DNA of 64,000 nt. It comes from Actinotalea sp. JY-7876. GTDB lineage: Bacteria; Actinomycetota; Actinomycetes; Actinomycetales; Cellulomonadaceae. The notes under the pieces were generated by a model. It saw nothing but the letters and a program-made list of their open reading frames with translations, was not told where the DNA came from and ran no database searches. A program made the position numbers and the translations under genes. The stretch lies in the NCBI RefSeq assembly GCF_014042015.1, contig NZ_CP059493.1:744001-808000 (forward strand). Direction: 5' to 3'. Below, one piece after another: positions 51,911 through 61,062 of the stretch. Each line of letters begins with the position of its first letter. Position 1 is the first letter of the stretch.

Positions 51911-51972
51911 CCGCCGCGTCCGGCTGCCCCGCCCCCGGGGCGGCCGGACGCCCGGCACGAGCGAGGAAGACC

Positions 51973-52923
51973 ATGACCACCACCACGACACCCGCGCCCA
52001 CGCTGCCCGTCGTCACGCCCCCGGCCGCCCGCGCGCGGCGGCAGCGGCGGCGCCGGCTCGAGCCGTTCCTCTACATCGCCCCGGCCTTCGTCGTGCTCGG
52101 CCTGATCATCGGCTACCCGGTGCTCAACGCGGCCTGGACGAGCCTGACCGACTCCTCGCTCATGGCCCCCGGCCAGGAGCAGTTCGTCGGCCTCGACAAC
52201 TTCGTCGACCTGTTCACCAGCGCGTCCTTCTGGACCGTCATGGGACGGACCCACGTGTGGGCAGCCGCGACGCTCCTGCTCCAGGTCGGGCTCGGCCTCG
52301 TCATCGCCACGACGCTCAACAAGCAGCTCGTCGCCCGCGGGTTCGTCCGCACCACCATGATCGTCCCGTGGGTCGTGCCCACGGTCCTCGTGGCGCTCAT
52401 CTGGCGCTTCCTGCTCGACCCGGCATCGGGGCCCGTCAACCAGATCCTGCGCGACTCGGGGATCCTGGAGAACCCCCCGATGTGGCTCGCGAACACCTCG
52501 ACCGCGCTGCCCACCCTCGTGCTCATCAGCGCGTGGAAGTGGACCCCGTTCACCGCGGTCATCCTGCTGGCCGGGATGCAGCAGATCCCGCCCGAGCAGT
52601 ACGAGGCGGCGATGATCGACGGCGCGAACGCCTGGCAGCGGTTCCTCCACGTCACCGTGCCCGGGATCCGCACGTCGCTCGCCCTCGTGACCCTGACGAC
52701 CATCTCGGGCGCGATCAACAACTTCAACGGCATCTGGCTGTTCACCCGCGGCGGGCCCGTGGGTGCCACCGACATCCTGACGACCGTCGCCTACCGCACG
52801 GCCTTCCAGGAGTTCGACTTCGGCAAGGCCGCGGCCATCGCCATGGTCATCTTCGTGATGATGATGGTGCTCGCCGTCCTCTACTTCTACGTCGTCGAGG
52901 GTCGGAAGGAGAAGCGGCGATGA
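51973..52923 (+). CDS. ABC sugar transporter permease, MalF/UgpA type
   Basis: This 316-residue inner-membrane protein has six predicted TM helices, beginning with FLYIAPAFVVLGLIIGYPVL after an Arg-rich N-terminus, and the EAA motif (EQYEAAMIDGANAWQRFLHV) that docks the ATPase. It pairs with the next permease. No ATPase gene is present in the operon, so the importer probably borrows a shared MsiK-type ATPase, as is common for actinobacterial sugar importers. It follows the binding protein by 62 bases with GAGGAAG before the ATG. Confidence 0.93.
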   Translation: MTTTTTPAPTLPVVTPPAARARRQRRRRLEPFLYIAPAFVVLGLIIGYPVLNAAWTSLTDSSLMAPGQEQFVGLDNFVDLFTSASFWTVMGRTHVWAAATLLLQVGLGLVIATTLNKQLVARGFVRTTMIVPWVVPTVLVALIWRFLLDPASGPVNQILRDSGILENPPMWLANTSTALPTLVLISAWKWTPFTAVILLAGMQQIPPEQYEAAMIDGANAWQRFLHVTVPGIRTSLALVTLTTISGAINNFNGIWLFTRGGPVGATDILTTVAYRTAFQEFDFGKAAAIAMVIFVMMMVLAVLYFYVVEGRKEKRR

Positions 52924-53747
52924 CGACCTCCCGGACACGCGCCAGCGGCGGCGCGCACCTCGTGGCACTGCTGTTCCTGGTGGGCACGGTGCTGCCGTTC
53001 GCCTACATGGTCGTCTCGTCGTTCAAGACGACGCCGGAGCTCAACGGCGCGGACAAGCGGCTCCTGCCGAGCGGCATCTACCTCGGTCACTACGAGAAGC
53101 TCGTCGACACCGCGTTCTTCACGTACTTCATGAACTCGGTGGTGGTCGCGGTCGGCACGACGACGATCGCGCTGCTCCTGGCCATCCTCGCGGGCTACGG
53201 GTTCGCCCGGTTCACGTTCCTCGGCAACCGGGGCATGCTCCTCGTCGTCGTCGCGGCGCAGATGTTCCCCGCGGTCCTCCTGGCGATCCCGCTGTACAAG
53301 ACCGTCAACACCCTGGGCCTGCTGGACTCGCTGGTCGGGCTGACGCTCGTGTACGTCTCGTTCGCGCTGCCGTTCTGCATCTGGCTCATGCGCAACTACT
53401 TCATGGCCGTGCCGGTGGAGGTCGAGGAGGCGGCGATGATCGACGGCTGCAGCCGGTTCCAGGCGCTGTGGCGCGTCGTGCTCCCGCCGGCCATGCCGGG
53501 CGTCATGGCGGCGGCGGTCTTCACGATCATCCAGGTGTGGGAGGAGTTCCTGTACGCCAACACGTTCATCGACACGGACTCCAAGCGCACGCTCTCGGTC
53601 GGCCTCAACTCGCTCATCGGCGAGTTCACGACGGACTGGGGCAGGCTCCTCGCGGCCGGCGTGCTCGTGATGATCCCGGTGCTGCTGATCTTCGCCTACC
53701 TGCAGCGCTACGTGACCCAGATCGCCGGCGGCGGGGTGAAGGGCTGA
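52920..53747 (+). CDS. ABC sugar transporter permease, MalG/UgpE type
   Basis: This 275-residue partner permease has six TM helices, starting with LVALLFLVGTVLPFAYMVVS, and the EAA motif VEVEEAAMIDGCSRFQALWR. The C-terminal VLVMIPVLLIFAYLQRYVTQ is the typical last helix. Its ATG overlaps the first permease's stop. With the binding protein it forms a CUT1 importer lacking a local ATPase. Confidence 0.94.
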   Translation: MTTSRTRASGGAHLVALLFLVGTVLPFAYMVVSSFKTTPELNGADKRLLPSGIYLGHYEKLVDTAFFTYFMNSVVVAVGTTTIALLLAILAGYGFARFTFLGNRGMLLVVVAAQMFPAVLLAIPLYKTVNTLGLLDSLVGLTLVYVSFALPFCIWLMRNYFMAVPVEVEEAAMIDGCSRFQALWRVVLPPAMPGVMAAAVFTIIQVWEEFLYANTFIDTDSKRTLSVGLNSLIGEFTTDWGRLLAAGVLVMIPVLLIFAYLQRYVTQIAGGGVKG

Positions 53748-53748
53748 C

Positions 53749-54969
53749 GTGCTCCTCACCAACGCGCTGCTGCCCGACGGCAGCACGGTCGACGTCGAGA
53801 TCACGGGCGACGTGGTCACGGCCGTGCGCCCGGCCGGGACGTCCGGTCCGGCGACGTCGGTGACCGACCTCGACGGGTACCTGCTGGTCGAGTCGCTCGT
53901 CGAGCCCCACGCCCACCTCGACAAGGTCTTCACGGTGGACCGGGTCGCCAACCCGCTCGGCACGCTGGCGGGTGCCATGGCGGGGTACGAGGCCGTGCTG
54001 CTCGCGTCCGACGCCGCGGACATCCGCCGCCGGGCGCGGCGCGCGCTGCGCCTGCTGGTCCGCAACGGGGTCACCGCGGTGCGCACGCACCTCGGCTGCG
54101 GGCGCCTGCTCGGTCTGCGCGCGGTCGAGGCGTTCGCCCAGGTGCGCGAGGAGATGGCGCCGTACGTCGACCTCGAGGTCGTCGCGCACGTCGGCGGTCC
54201 GGCGGCCGGCGTGACGTGGGGCGAGCACGTGCGCATCCTGCGCGACGCGCTCGCGGCGGGCGCGGACGCCGTCGGCGGCAACCCCTTCAGCGAGGCCGCG
54301 CCCGACGAGGCGATGGACGCGTGCCTCCAGGTCGCGGTGGACGCCGGGTGCCCGGTCGACCTCCACGTCGACGAGACGACCGACGGCTCGGTCCTCACGC
54401 TGCGCCGCCTGGCATCGCTCGCGGCGCAGGTCGAGGTGCCCGTCACGGCGAGCCATGCCGTCTCGCTCGGGTCCCTCGCCCCGGCCCTCGCCGACGAGGT
54501 GGCGGCGGAGGTCGCGGCCGCGGGGCTCGCGGTCGTCACCCTGCCGGCGACCAACCTGCACCTCCAGGGTCGCGGCGCCCACCCGACCCCGCGGGGGCTC
54601 ACGGCGCTGGACGCGCTCGAGCGCGCCGGGGTGAGCGTGGCCGCCGGCGGCGACAACGTGCGGGACCCGTTCAACCCCGTGGGACGCCTCGACCCGTTCG
54701 AGACCGCGTCGCTGCTCGTCACGGCCGGGCACCGCACGCTCGAGCAGGCGTGGCGCATGACGGTCCCCGCCGCGCGCGCCGTGCTCCGCCTGCCGCAGGC
54801 AGGTCCCGTCGTCGGACGCCGCGCCGACCTTCTCGCCGTCCGCGCCGCGAGCCTCGGCGACGCCATCGCCCTGGCCCCCGCGGACCGCCTCGTCCTGCGG
54901 TCGGGACGGGTCGTGAGCCGGACGACCACGACGACCTCGGGTCCGGTCCACGACGAGGGCCCCGCATGA
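53749..54969 (+). CDS. Cytosine deaminase-like amidohydrolase
   Basis: This 406-residue enzyme resembles the CodA/AtzC group. Metal-binding segments are LVEPHAHLDKVFT (first His pair), DLHVDETTDGS (third His), TASHAVSLGSL (fourth), and GGDNVRDPFNPVG with the Asp, all in the order and wording of cytosine deaminase-type enzymes. Such enzymes deaminate cytosine, creatinine-like rings or N-alkyl ammelides. With the first amidohydrolase and molybdenum hydroxylase it suggests a nitrogen heterocycle as substrate. The GTG start directly follows the permease stop by one base. Confidence 0.87.
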   Translation: MLLTNALLPDGSTVDVEITGDVVTAVRPAGTSGPATSVTDLDGYLLVESLVEPHAHLDKVFTVDRVANPLGTLAGAMAGYEAVLLASDAADIRRRARRALRLLVRNGVTAVRTHLGCGRLLGLRAVEAFAQVREEMAPYVDLEVVAHVGGPAAGVTWGEHVRILRDALAAGADAVGGNPFSEAAPDEAMDACLQVAVDAGCPVDLHVDETTDGSVLTLRRLASLAAQVEVPVTASHAVSLGSLAPALADEVAAEVAAAGLAVVTLPATNLHLQGRGAHPTPRGLTALDALERAGVSVAAGGDNVRDPFNPVGRLDPFETASLLVTAGHRTLEQAWRMTVPAARAVLRLPQAGPVVGRRADLLAVRAASLGDAIALAPADRLVLRSGRVVSRTTTTTSGPVHDEGPA

Positions 54970-56174
54970 GCGCCCGGGCGGCGGCCGCGTCGCAGTCGCT
55001 GTGGCGCTCGGCGGTCGTGCGCGCGGTGTTCCTCACCAACCTCGCGGGGTTCGTGAGCTTCTCGGCGACGCTCGGCGCGCTGCCGCTGCGGGCCGCGCAG
55101 CTGGGCCACCCCGAGGCCGTCGTCGGCACGGTGACCGGTGTGATGCTCGCCGTCACGGTCGCCACGCAGCTCGTGGCGGGAGCCCTCATGCGGCGATGGT
55201 CGGTCCGGACCCTGCTCGTCGCCGGAGCCGTGCTGCTCGGGGCGCCGTCACCGGCGTACCTGCTGGTCGACGACCTCGGCTCCTGGTACGTGCTGTCAGC
55301 CGTGCGCGGGGTCGGGTTCGCGCTGCTCACCGTGGTCGGCGCCGTCGCGATCCCCCGGGCGGCGCCGCGTGAGCGGCAGGGCGAGGCGATCGGCATCTAC
55401 GGCCTGTCGGCGGCGATCCCGAACATGGTGGTGGTGTCGGCGACCACCGCCCTCACGCTCGACGGCCGGTTCCCCGTGGTCGCGTGGTTCGCCGCCGCCC
55501 CGCTCCTGGCGCTGGTCGTGCGCGGGCTGCCGCGGGACCGCGTCGGTGCGGAGCCGGGCAGGCGGGACGGGCGCGGCGCCCTCGGGCCGACCGTCAGGCG
55601 CCTGCTGCTCCCCACGGCGACGCTCTTCCTCGTGACGATGTGCGGCGGCGGGCTGGTCACCGTGCTGCCGCTCCAGCGGCCCGACGGGCCCGTGGCCGCC
55701 GTGGCTCTGCTCGTCTACGGCGCGACCGGTGCGCTCGCACGCTGGCGCGTCGGGCACCTGACGGACCGCCGGGGGCACCGCGTCGTCACACCGGTCCTGC
55801 TCGTCCTGGGGACCGCCGGTCTCGCGGCCGTCGCCCTGGGCCTGCGGGACGCCGACGTCGGCGGCACGGCGTCGCTCGTCGTCGGCGCCGGCCTGTTCGG
55901 CGTCGCCTTCGGCGCCCTCCAGAGCGTCACCCTCGACGTCAGCCTCGCCCGCGTGCCGGACGCGCACGCGCCGACCGCCAGCTCCGTGTGGAACGCCGCC
56001 TTCGACGGTGGCACGGCGGCGGGCGCCGCGCTGCTCGGCTTCCTGGCGGGCGCGGCGGTCGGTGGGCCGGCCGCCGTCGGCGCCGGGGCACTGGGGCTCG
56101 GTGTGCTCGCCGTCGTCTCCGTGATGTCACGCGACCGCACGACGGCGCGTGCCACGTTCGTGAGTGCGCCGTGA
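54966..56174 (+). CDS. MFS transporter
   Basis: This 402-residue membrane protein has twelve predicted TM helices in two bundles, with the loop 2-3 region (LVAGALMRRWSVRTLLVAGA) of the major facilitator superfamily and a related ARWRVGHLTDRRGHRVVTPV in the second half. The export or import substrate is unknown. Its ATG overlaps the cytosine deaminase-like stop, and its stop overlaps the glycerate kinase start. It may provide a second uptake route or remove a toxic intermediate. Confidence 0.9.
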   Translation: MSARAAAASQSLWRSAVVRAVFLTNLAGFVSFSATLGALPLRAAQLGHPEAVVGTVTGVMLAVTVATQLVAGALMRRWSVRTLLVAGAVLLGAPSPAYLLVDDLGSWYVLSAVRGVGFALLTVVGAVAIPRAAPRERQGEAIGIYGLSAAIPNMVVVSATTALTLDGRFPVVAWFAAAPLLALVVRGLPRDRVGAEPGRRDGRGALGPTVRRLLLPTATLFLVTMCGGGLVTVLPLQRPDGPVAAVALLVYGATGALARWRVGHLTDRRGHRVVTPVLLVLGTAGLAAVALGLRDADVGGTASLVVGAGLFGVAFGALQSVTLDVSLARVPDAHAPTASSVWNAAFDGGTAAGAALLGFLAGAAVGGPAAVGAGALGLGVLAVVSVMSRDRTTARATFVSAP

Positions 56175-57175
56175 GGGTCCTGGCGGTGCCGGACAAGTTC
56201 CGGGGCTCGGCGACGGCGGCCGACGTCGCGGCCGCCGTGCTCGCGGGCGCCCGGGCCGCGGGGTGGACGGGGACGGCGCTGGCCCTGGCCGACGGTGGGG
56301 AGGGCACGCTCGAGGCGCTCGGCGGCGCCAACCGGGTCACGCGGGTCACCGACCCCCTCGGGCGGCCCGTCGACGCGGCGTGGCTGCTGCGCCCCGACGG
56401 CGTCGCGGTGGTCGAGGCCGCGCGGGCCTCGGGGCTCGACCTCGTCGGCGGCGCCGAGGGCAACGACCCCGTGGCGGCGACCAGCCGCGGCACGGGCGAG
56501 CTCGTCGTCGCCGCCGTCGACGCCGGTGCGCGCGAGGTGGTCGTGACGCTCGGCGGCTCCGCGACGACGGACGGGGGCAGCGGCGCCCTCGAGGTCCTCG
56601 CCCTCCGGCGGCCGCTGGGGGGTCCGGGTGCCGCCGTGCCGGTGGTGGTGGCGTGCGACGTGACCACGCGCTTCCTTGACGCCGCCGCGGTCTTCGGGCC
56701 CCAGAAGGGCGCCGGCACGGCGCAGGTCGCCGTGCTGACGCGGCGCCTTGCCCGGCAGGCGCAGGAGTACCTCGACCGCTGGGGTGTGGACGTCCGGGAC
56801 CTGCCCGGCGGCGGTGCCGCCGGGGGCCTGGGCGGCGGGCTCGCGGCTCTCGGCGCCCGGCTCGTGCCCGGGTTCGACCTCGTGGCGCGGCACGCCGGAC
56901 TCGACGCGGCGCTCGCCGACGCGGACCTCGTGGTCACCGGCGAGGGGTGCCTGGACGGCGGCTCGAGTCAGGGCAAGGTCGTCGGGGGCGTCGTCGACCG
57001 CGCGCGCCGGGCCGGGGTCCCGGTGCTCGTCGTGGCGGGGACCGTGCGGGCGGGCCACGGGCTCGACGCACCGGTCGTGCCGCTGGCCGAGCGGTTCGGC
57101 CAGGCGTCGTGGACGCGGACGGCGGCCTGCGTGGAGCAGGTCATCAGGGAGTACCTGGAGAGGGGACACGCGTGA
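56171..57175 (+). CDS. Glycerate 2-kinase (GarK/GlxK type)
   Basis: This 334-residue kinase converts D-glycerate to 2-phosphoglycerate, which enters glycolysis. It has the type I pattern: VLAVPDKFRGSATAADVAAA (usual DSFKGS-like start altered to DKFRGS), ADGGEGT, TLGGSATTDGGSGALEVL, and GAAGGLGGGLAALG. It is shorter than the usual 375-380 residues because of a reduced middle. The GTG overlaps the MFS stop. With a glucosylglycerate hydrolase-like gene and a sugar-acid dehydratase in the same operon, glycerate is a likely product of the pathway. Confidence 0.9.
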   Translation: MRVLAVPDKFRGSATAADVAAAVLAGARAAGWTGTALALADGGEGTLEALGGANRVTRVTDPLGRPVDAAWLLRPDGVAVVEAARASGLDLVGGAEGNDPVAATSRGTGELVVAAVDAGAREVVVTLGGSATTDGGSGALEVLALRRPLGGPGAAVPVVVACDVTTRFLDAAAVFGPQKGAGTAQVAVLTRRLARQAQEYLDRWGVDVRDLPGGGAAGGLGGGLAALGARLVPGFDLVARHAGLDAALADADLVVTGEGCLDGGSSQGKVVGGVVDRARRAGVPVLVVAGTVRAGHGLDAPVVPLAERFGQASWTRTAACVEQVIREYLERGHA

Positions 57176-58365
57176 GGATCACCGACGTGCGCTGCGTCGA
57201 GTACACCGGTGTCGTCGAGGCGCCGGGAGGCGTCTTCCTCGACCGGCTGCGGCGGCCGACGGACATCTACCCGGAGCTGCGGGCCGCGCCGCCGCAGACG
57301 TTCACGCAGGTCGGGCCCGACCGGTTCGAGGTCAGCTCGACGCTCCTGCACGTGGACACGGACGAGGGTCTGACGGGGACCGTCACGCAGCTGTCCCCGG
57401 AGCAGGCGTTCACGATCCAACGGGTGCTGCGGCCGCTGGTGCTCGGCGCCGACCCCATGGCGTCAGAGCGGCTGTGGGACGTCCTGTACCGGTCGGCGAT
57501 CCACGGTCGCAAGGGCACCGGGATGGTGGCGCTGTCCGCCCTCGACTGCGCGCTGTGGGACCTGCGCGGGCAGCGGCTCGGCGTGCCCGCCCACGTGCTC
57601 CTCGGAGGGCCCACCCGCCAGCAGATCCCGGCCTATGTCTCGACGCTCGGTGAGTCCCTGCTGCCCGCCGACGTCGCGCGACGCACGCGCGAGCTCGTCG
57701 GCGCGGGGTACCGGGGCCTCAAGTGGTTCCCGCGCTCCGGGCCCGAGGACGGGGCGGCCGGGGTCGACGCCGTCGTGGAGCTCGTGGGCACCGTGCGGGA
57801 CGCGGCCGGACCGGGTGTCGAGATCATGCTCGACGCGTGGAGCTCGTGGGACGTCGCCTTCACGGTCGACGTCGCGCGCGCGTGCGCCGGCCTCGGGCTG
57901 CGCTGGATCGAGGAGCCGCTCCCGGCCGACCATCTCGCGGGCTACCGCACGCTGCGCCGACGCCTGCCGGGCGGCGTGCAGGTGGTGGGCGGGGAGCACG
58001 AGTACACGCGGTGGGGCTTCGCCGAGCTCGTCGCCGCTGACGTGCTCGACCTCTACCAGCCGGACCCGCACTGGGCGGGCGGCATCTCCGAGACGATGAA
58101 GATCCTCGCGCTCGTCGCCGCGGCCGGCGCGCAGGCGATCCCGCACGGGCAGTCGCTCCAGTGCAACGCCGCCGTGTCCTTCGCCGCGCCGCCGTCGCTG
58201 GTCCCGCAGATGGAGTACCTGTCGCGGCTCATGCCCCTCTACCAGCACGTGCTCGCGGAGCCGATCGTCCCGGTGGACGGCGCCGTCGTGTGCCCGACAG
58301 CTCCCGGGCTGGGCATGGCGCTCGATCTGGACAAGGTCGTGCGCAGCCGCCCCTACCCCGTCTGA
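57172..58365 (+). CDS. Enolase superfamily sugar-acid dehydratase, RhmD-like
   Basis: This 397-residue protein has the N-terminal capping domain (about 1-130) and barrel of the mandelate racemase group. Metal ligands appear as Asp in VEIMLDAWSSWD, Glu in RWIEEPLP, and Glu in VVGGEHEYTR; the catalytic His is in AIPHGQS, and GYRGLKWFPRSGPEDG matches L-rhamnonate dehydratase. Such enzymes turn aldonic acids into 2-keto-3-deoxy acids. The aldolase usually needed next is not in this operon. GTG overlaps the kinase stop. Confidence 0.87.
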   Translation: MRITDVRCVEYTGVVEAPGGVFLDRLRRPTDIYPELRAAPPQTFTQVGPDRFEVSSTLLHVDTDEGLTGTVTQLSPEQAFTIQRVLRPLVLGADPMASERLWDVLYRSAIHGRKGTGMVALSALDCALWDLRGQRLGVPAHVLLGGPTRQQIPAYVSTLGESLLPADVARRTRELVGAGYRGLKWFPRSGPEDGAAGVDAVVELVGTVRDAAGPGVEIMLDAWSSWDVAFTVDVARACAGLGLRWIEEPLPADHLAGYRTLRRRLPGGVQVVGGEHEYTRWGFAELVAADVLDLYQPDPHWAGGISETMKILALVAAAGAQAIPHGQSLQCNAAVSFAAPPSLVPQMEYLSRLMPLYQHVLAEPIVPVDGAVVCPTAPGLGMALDLDKVVRSRPYPV

Positions 58366-58398
58366 GGTCCGTCCGTCCCTCGTCCTGAGAGGTGCCGC

Positions 58399-59388
58399 AT
58401 GCACGTCGTCTGCCTGTCCGACTACCCCCGTGAGCTCGTCGACTCGTGGCTCGTGGGCGCGCCGCAGCCCGCGACCGCGACGCTCGCGCCGCGCGACGCG
58501 ACGATCGGCGACCTCGCCGGCGACCTCGCGCGCGCCGACGTCGTCGTGGGCGACGCGTCGCGGCGGTTCCGTCTCGACGCGGCGACGCTGCGTGGACTCG
58601 ATCGGTGCCGGCTCGTGGTCCAGCCGTCCGTGGGCCTGGACGGCGTGATCGACGTCGACGCCGCCGCAGCGCAGGGGATCGAGGTGGTGAGCGCGCCCGG
58701 CTACAACGCCGAGGCGGTCGCCGACTGGACGGTCATGGCCATGCTGGTCGTCCTGCGCGACGCCGTCGCCGCCGACGCGGGCCTGCGGACGTACGGGTGG
58801 TCGGCGCGACCCCTGGGCCGCGAGCTCGGTGCCCTGACGGTCGGCATCGTGGGCTTCGGGTCGATCGGGCGCGCGGTCCGGCGGCGGCTCGCGGGCTTCG
58901 GGAGCGCGGTGCTCTACCACGACGTCGCGCCGCGGCCCGCGGACGAGGACGGCGCGCGCCACGTCGACCTCGACACGCTGTTCGCCGAGAGCGACGTCGT
59001 GACCCTGCATGCGCCCCTGGTCGGGGCGACGCACCACCTCGTGGACGCGGCCCGCCTCGCGCGCATGCGCCCGGGCGCCGTGCTGGTCAACGCGAGCCGA
59101 GGTGGCCTGGTCGACGAGACAGCCCTCGCTGCCGCGCTGCGCGACGGGCGACTCGCCGGCGCGGCGCTCGACGTCTTCGAGACCGAGCCGGTGCCGCGCG
59201 ACCACGAGCTGCTGCGACTCGCCACGTTCGTCACGCCCCACGTGGCGGCGGGGACCGAGCAGGCGCGGCGGCGTGTGCGCGCGCTCGTCGGCGACGTCGT
59301 GCGCAGCGCCCTCGCCGCGCCGCCCGGGCGGCGCTCGCCGCTGCCGTCGGCGGGACACGGGGCCCGCACACGAGGGGCCCGCACATGA
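58399..59388 (+). CDS. D-2-hydroxyacid dehydrogenase
   Basis: This 329-residue NAD(P)-dependent enzyme has the Rossmann motif TVGIVGFGSIGRAV, the catalytic Arg in NASRGGLVDE, Glu in VFETEP and His in TPHVAAGTEQ. Members act on glycerate/hydroxypyruvate, glyoxylate, phosphoglycerate or D-lactate. Beside glycerate kinase it could interconvert hydroxypyruvate and D-glycerate. A basic tail of about 25 residues is added at the C-terminus. GAGAGGTG precedes the ATG, 33 bases after the dehydratase. Confidence 0.92.
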   Translation: MHVVCLSDYPRELVDSWLVGAPQPATATLAPRDATIGDLAGDLARADVVVGDASRRFRLDAATLRGLDRCRLVVQPSVGLDGVIDVDAAAAQGIEVVSAPGYNAEAVADWTVMAMLVVLRDAVAADAGLRTYGWSARPLGRELGALTVGIVGFGSIGRAVRRRLAGFGSAVLYHDVAPRPADEDGARHVDLDTLFAESDVVTLHAPLVGATHHLVDAARLARMRPGAVLVNASRGGLVDETALAAALRDGRLAGAALDVFETEPVPRDHELLRLATFVTPHVAAGTEQARRRVRALVGDVVRSALAAPPGRRSPLPSAGHGARTRGART

Positions 59389-59453
59389 ACCGTCCCGGAC
59401 GACCCGCCGCTGTCGCGGCATCGCCCACCCGGGCCACCGAGAGGAGAACCCCA

Positions 59454-60463
59454 TGCTGAGATTCGGCTACAAGGCGTCGGTCGAGCAGTTCGGCCCCCGC
59501 GACCTCCTGGACTTCGCGGTGCTCGCCGAGCAGTCAGGCTTCGACTCGGTGTTCGTGTCCGACCACCTGCAGCCGTGGCGGCACACGGGAGGCCACGCAC
59601 CCGCCGCCCTGCCGCTGCTCGGCGCCCTGGCGACGAGCACGGAGCGGGTGGTGCTCGGCACCAGCGTGCTCACGCCCACCTTCCGCTACCACCCCGCCGT
59701 GGTCGCGCAGGCCTTCGCTACTCTCGGCTGCCTCGCCCCGGGGCGCGTCGTCCTGGGCATCGGCACAGGGGAGGCGATGAACGAGGCGCCGCTCGGTATC
59801 GAGTGGCCGGACGGCAAGGAGCGCTTCGCCCGGTTCAAGGAGGCCATCACGCTCATGCGCGCCCTGTGGGAGGGGGAGCGCGTGACGGTCGACGGCACGT
59901 ACTACCGCGTCGACCGCGCGACCGTGTACGACCGACCGGAGCAGCCGGTGCCGCTCTACGTCGCGGCCTCGGGGCCGGCCGCGACCCGTCTCGCCGGACG
60001 CGTCGCTGACGGCTTCATCACGACGTCGGGCAAGGACAGGACCCTCTACACCGAGACCCTGCTGCCCGCGCTCGCCGAGGGGGCCGCCCGCGCCGGCCGT
60101 GGGCTGAGCGACCTCGACCTCATGATCGAGGTGAAGGTGTCCTTCGACACCGATCGCGAGCGTGCCTTCGAGGACACGCGGTTCTGGGGTGCCCTCGCCC
60201 TCTCGAGCGACGAGAAGACCGGCGTCGAGGACCCGATCGAGATGGAGCGCCTCGCGGACGCGCTGCCTACGGAGCGCACCGCCTCGCGGTTCATCGTCTC
60301 CGACGACCCCGACGAGCACGTGGACCGGATCTGGGAGTACGTCGACATGGGCTTCACCCACCTCGTCTTCCACCACCCTGGCGCCGACCAGCGGCGCTTC
60401 CTGCGCCTCTACCAGCAGCACGTCCTGCCCCGGCTGCGGGCGCGGGCGGGCCAGGTGCGGTGA
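59454..60463 (+). CDS. fgd: F420-dependent glucose-6-phosphate dehydrogenase
   Basis: The enzyme oxidises glucose 6-phosphate to 6-phosphogluconolactone and reduces coenzyme F420. The 336-residue protein is the same length as mycobacterial FGD1 and very close in sequence: LRFGYKASVEQFGPRDLLDF, VSDHLQPWRHTGGHAP (Asp and His of the active site), LGTSVLTPTFRYHPAVVAQA, GIGTGEAMNE (Glu), TSGKDRTLYTE (phosphate Lys), DEKTGVEDPIEMER and SRFIVSDDPDEHV, with all three phosphate-binding residues equivalent to Lys198, Lys259 and Arg283. AGAGGAGA precedes the ATG. It could supply F420H2 to the LLM oxidoreductase of the operon. Confidence 0.9.
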
Positions 60464-61062
60464 GCGCGCCCGCCGCGGCCTGCGTCGCGGGACTGGTGCT
60501 GGCGGCCGGCGCCGGGCGCCGGTACGGCCGCCCCAAGGCCCTCGTCGAGGGCTGGCTCGCCGACCGGGTGCACGCCCTGGCCGGCGCCGGCTGCGTGCCT
60601 CGGCTCGTCGTGCTGGGCGCCGGCGCGGATGAGGCGAGAGGACTCGTGCCGCCCGGCACGGAGGTCCTCGTCGCTGCCGACTGGGAGGGCGGGATGGGCG
60701 CGTCCCTACGCGCGGGGCTGCGGGCGCTCGCGGACACCCCGGCCGCCGCCGTGGTCGTGACCCTCGTGGACACCCCGGGCCTGACGTCCGCCGCGGTGCG
60801 GCGGCTCGTCGCGCTGGGGGGTCCGACGGCCCTCGCGCAGGCGACGTACGACGGTGTCCCGGGGCACCCCGTGCTCCTGGGACGCGACCACTGGGCGGGT
60901 GCGGGACGGTCCGCGGAGGGCGACCGCGGCGCGCGCGCGTACCTCGCGGCGCACGCACCGGTGCGGGTCGAGTGCGGTGACGTGGGGGACGGCGTGGACG
61001 TCGACGTCGCGCCGGGCGCCGTCGCCGGCCCAGAGCGGGGCGGCGCGTGCACGGGATCCTGA
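60460..61062 (+). CDS. MobA-like NTP transferase (molybdenum cofactor nucleotidyltransferase, MocA type)
   Basis: This 200-residue protein starts with AGLVLAAGAGRRYGRPKALV, the nucleotide loop of MobA/MocA enzymes, and has VTLVDTPGLTSAAVRRLVAL (metal-binding Asp) and GVPGHPVLLGRDHW. MocA attaches CMP to the molybdopterin cofactor used by xanthine dehydrogenase-type enzymes, which fits the hydroxylase subunits in the same operon. GTG overlaps the FGD stop. The end overlaps the XdhC gene. Confidence 0.87.
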   Translation: MSAPAAACVAGLVLAAGAGRRYGRPKALVEGWLADRVHALAGAGCVPRLVVLGAGADEARGLVPPGTEVLVAADWEGGMGASLRAGLRALADTPAAAVVVTLVDTPGLTSAAVRRLVALGGPTALAQATYDGVPGHPVLLGRDHWAGAGRSAEGDRGARAYLAAHAPVRVECGDVGDGVDVDVAPGAVAGPERGGACTGS

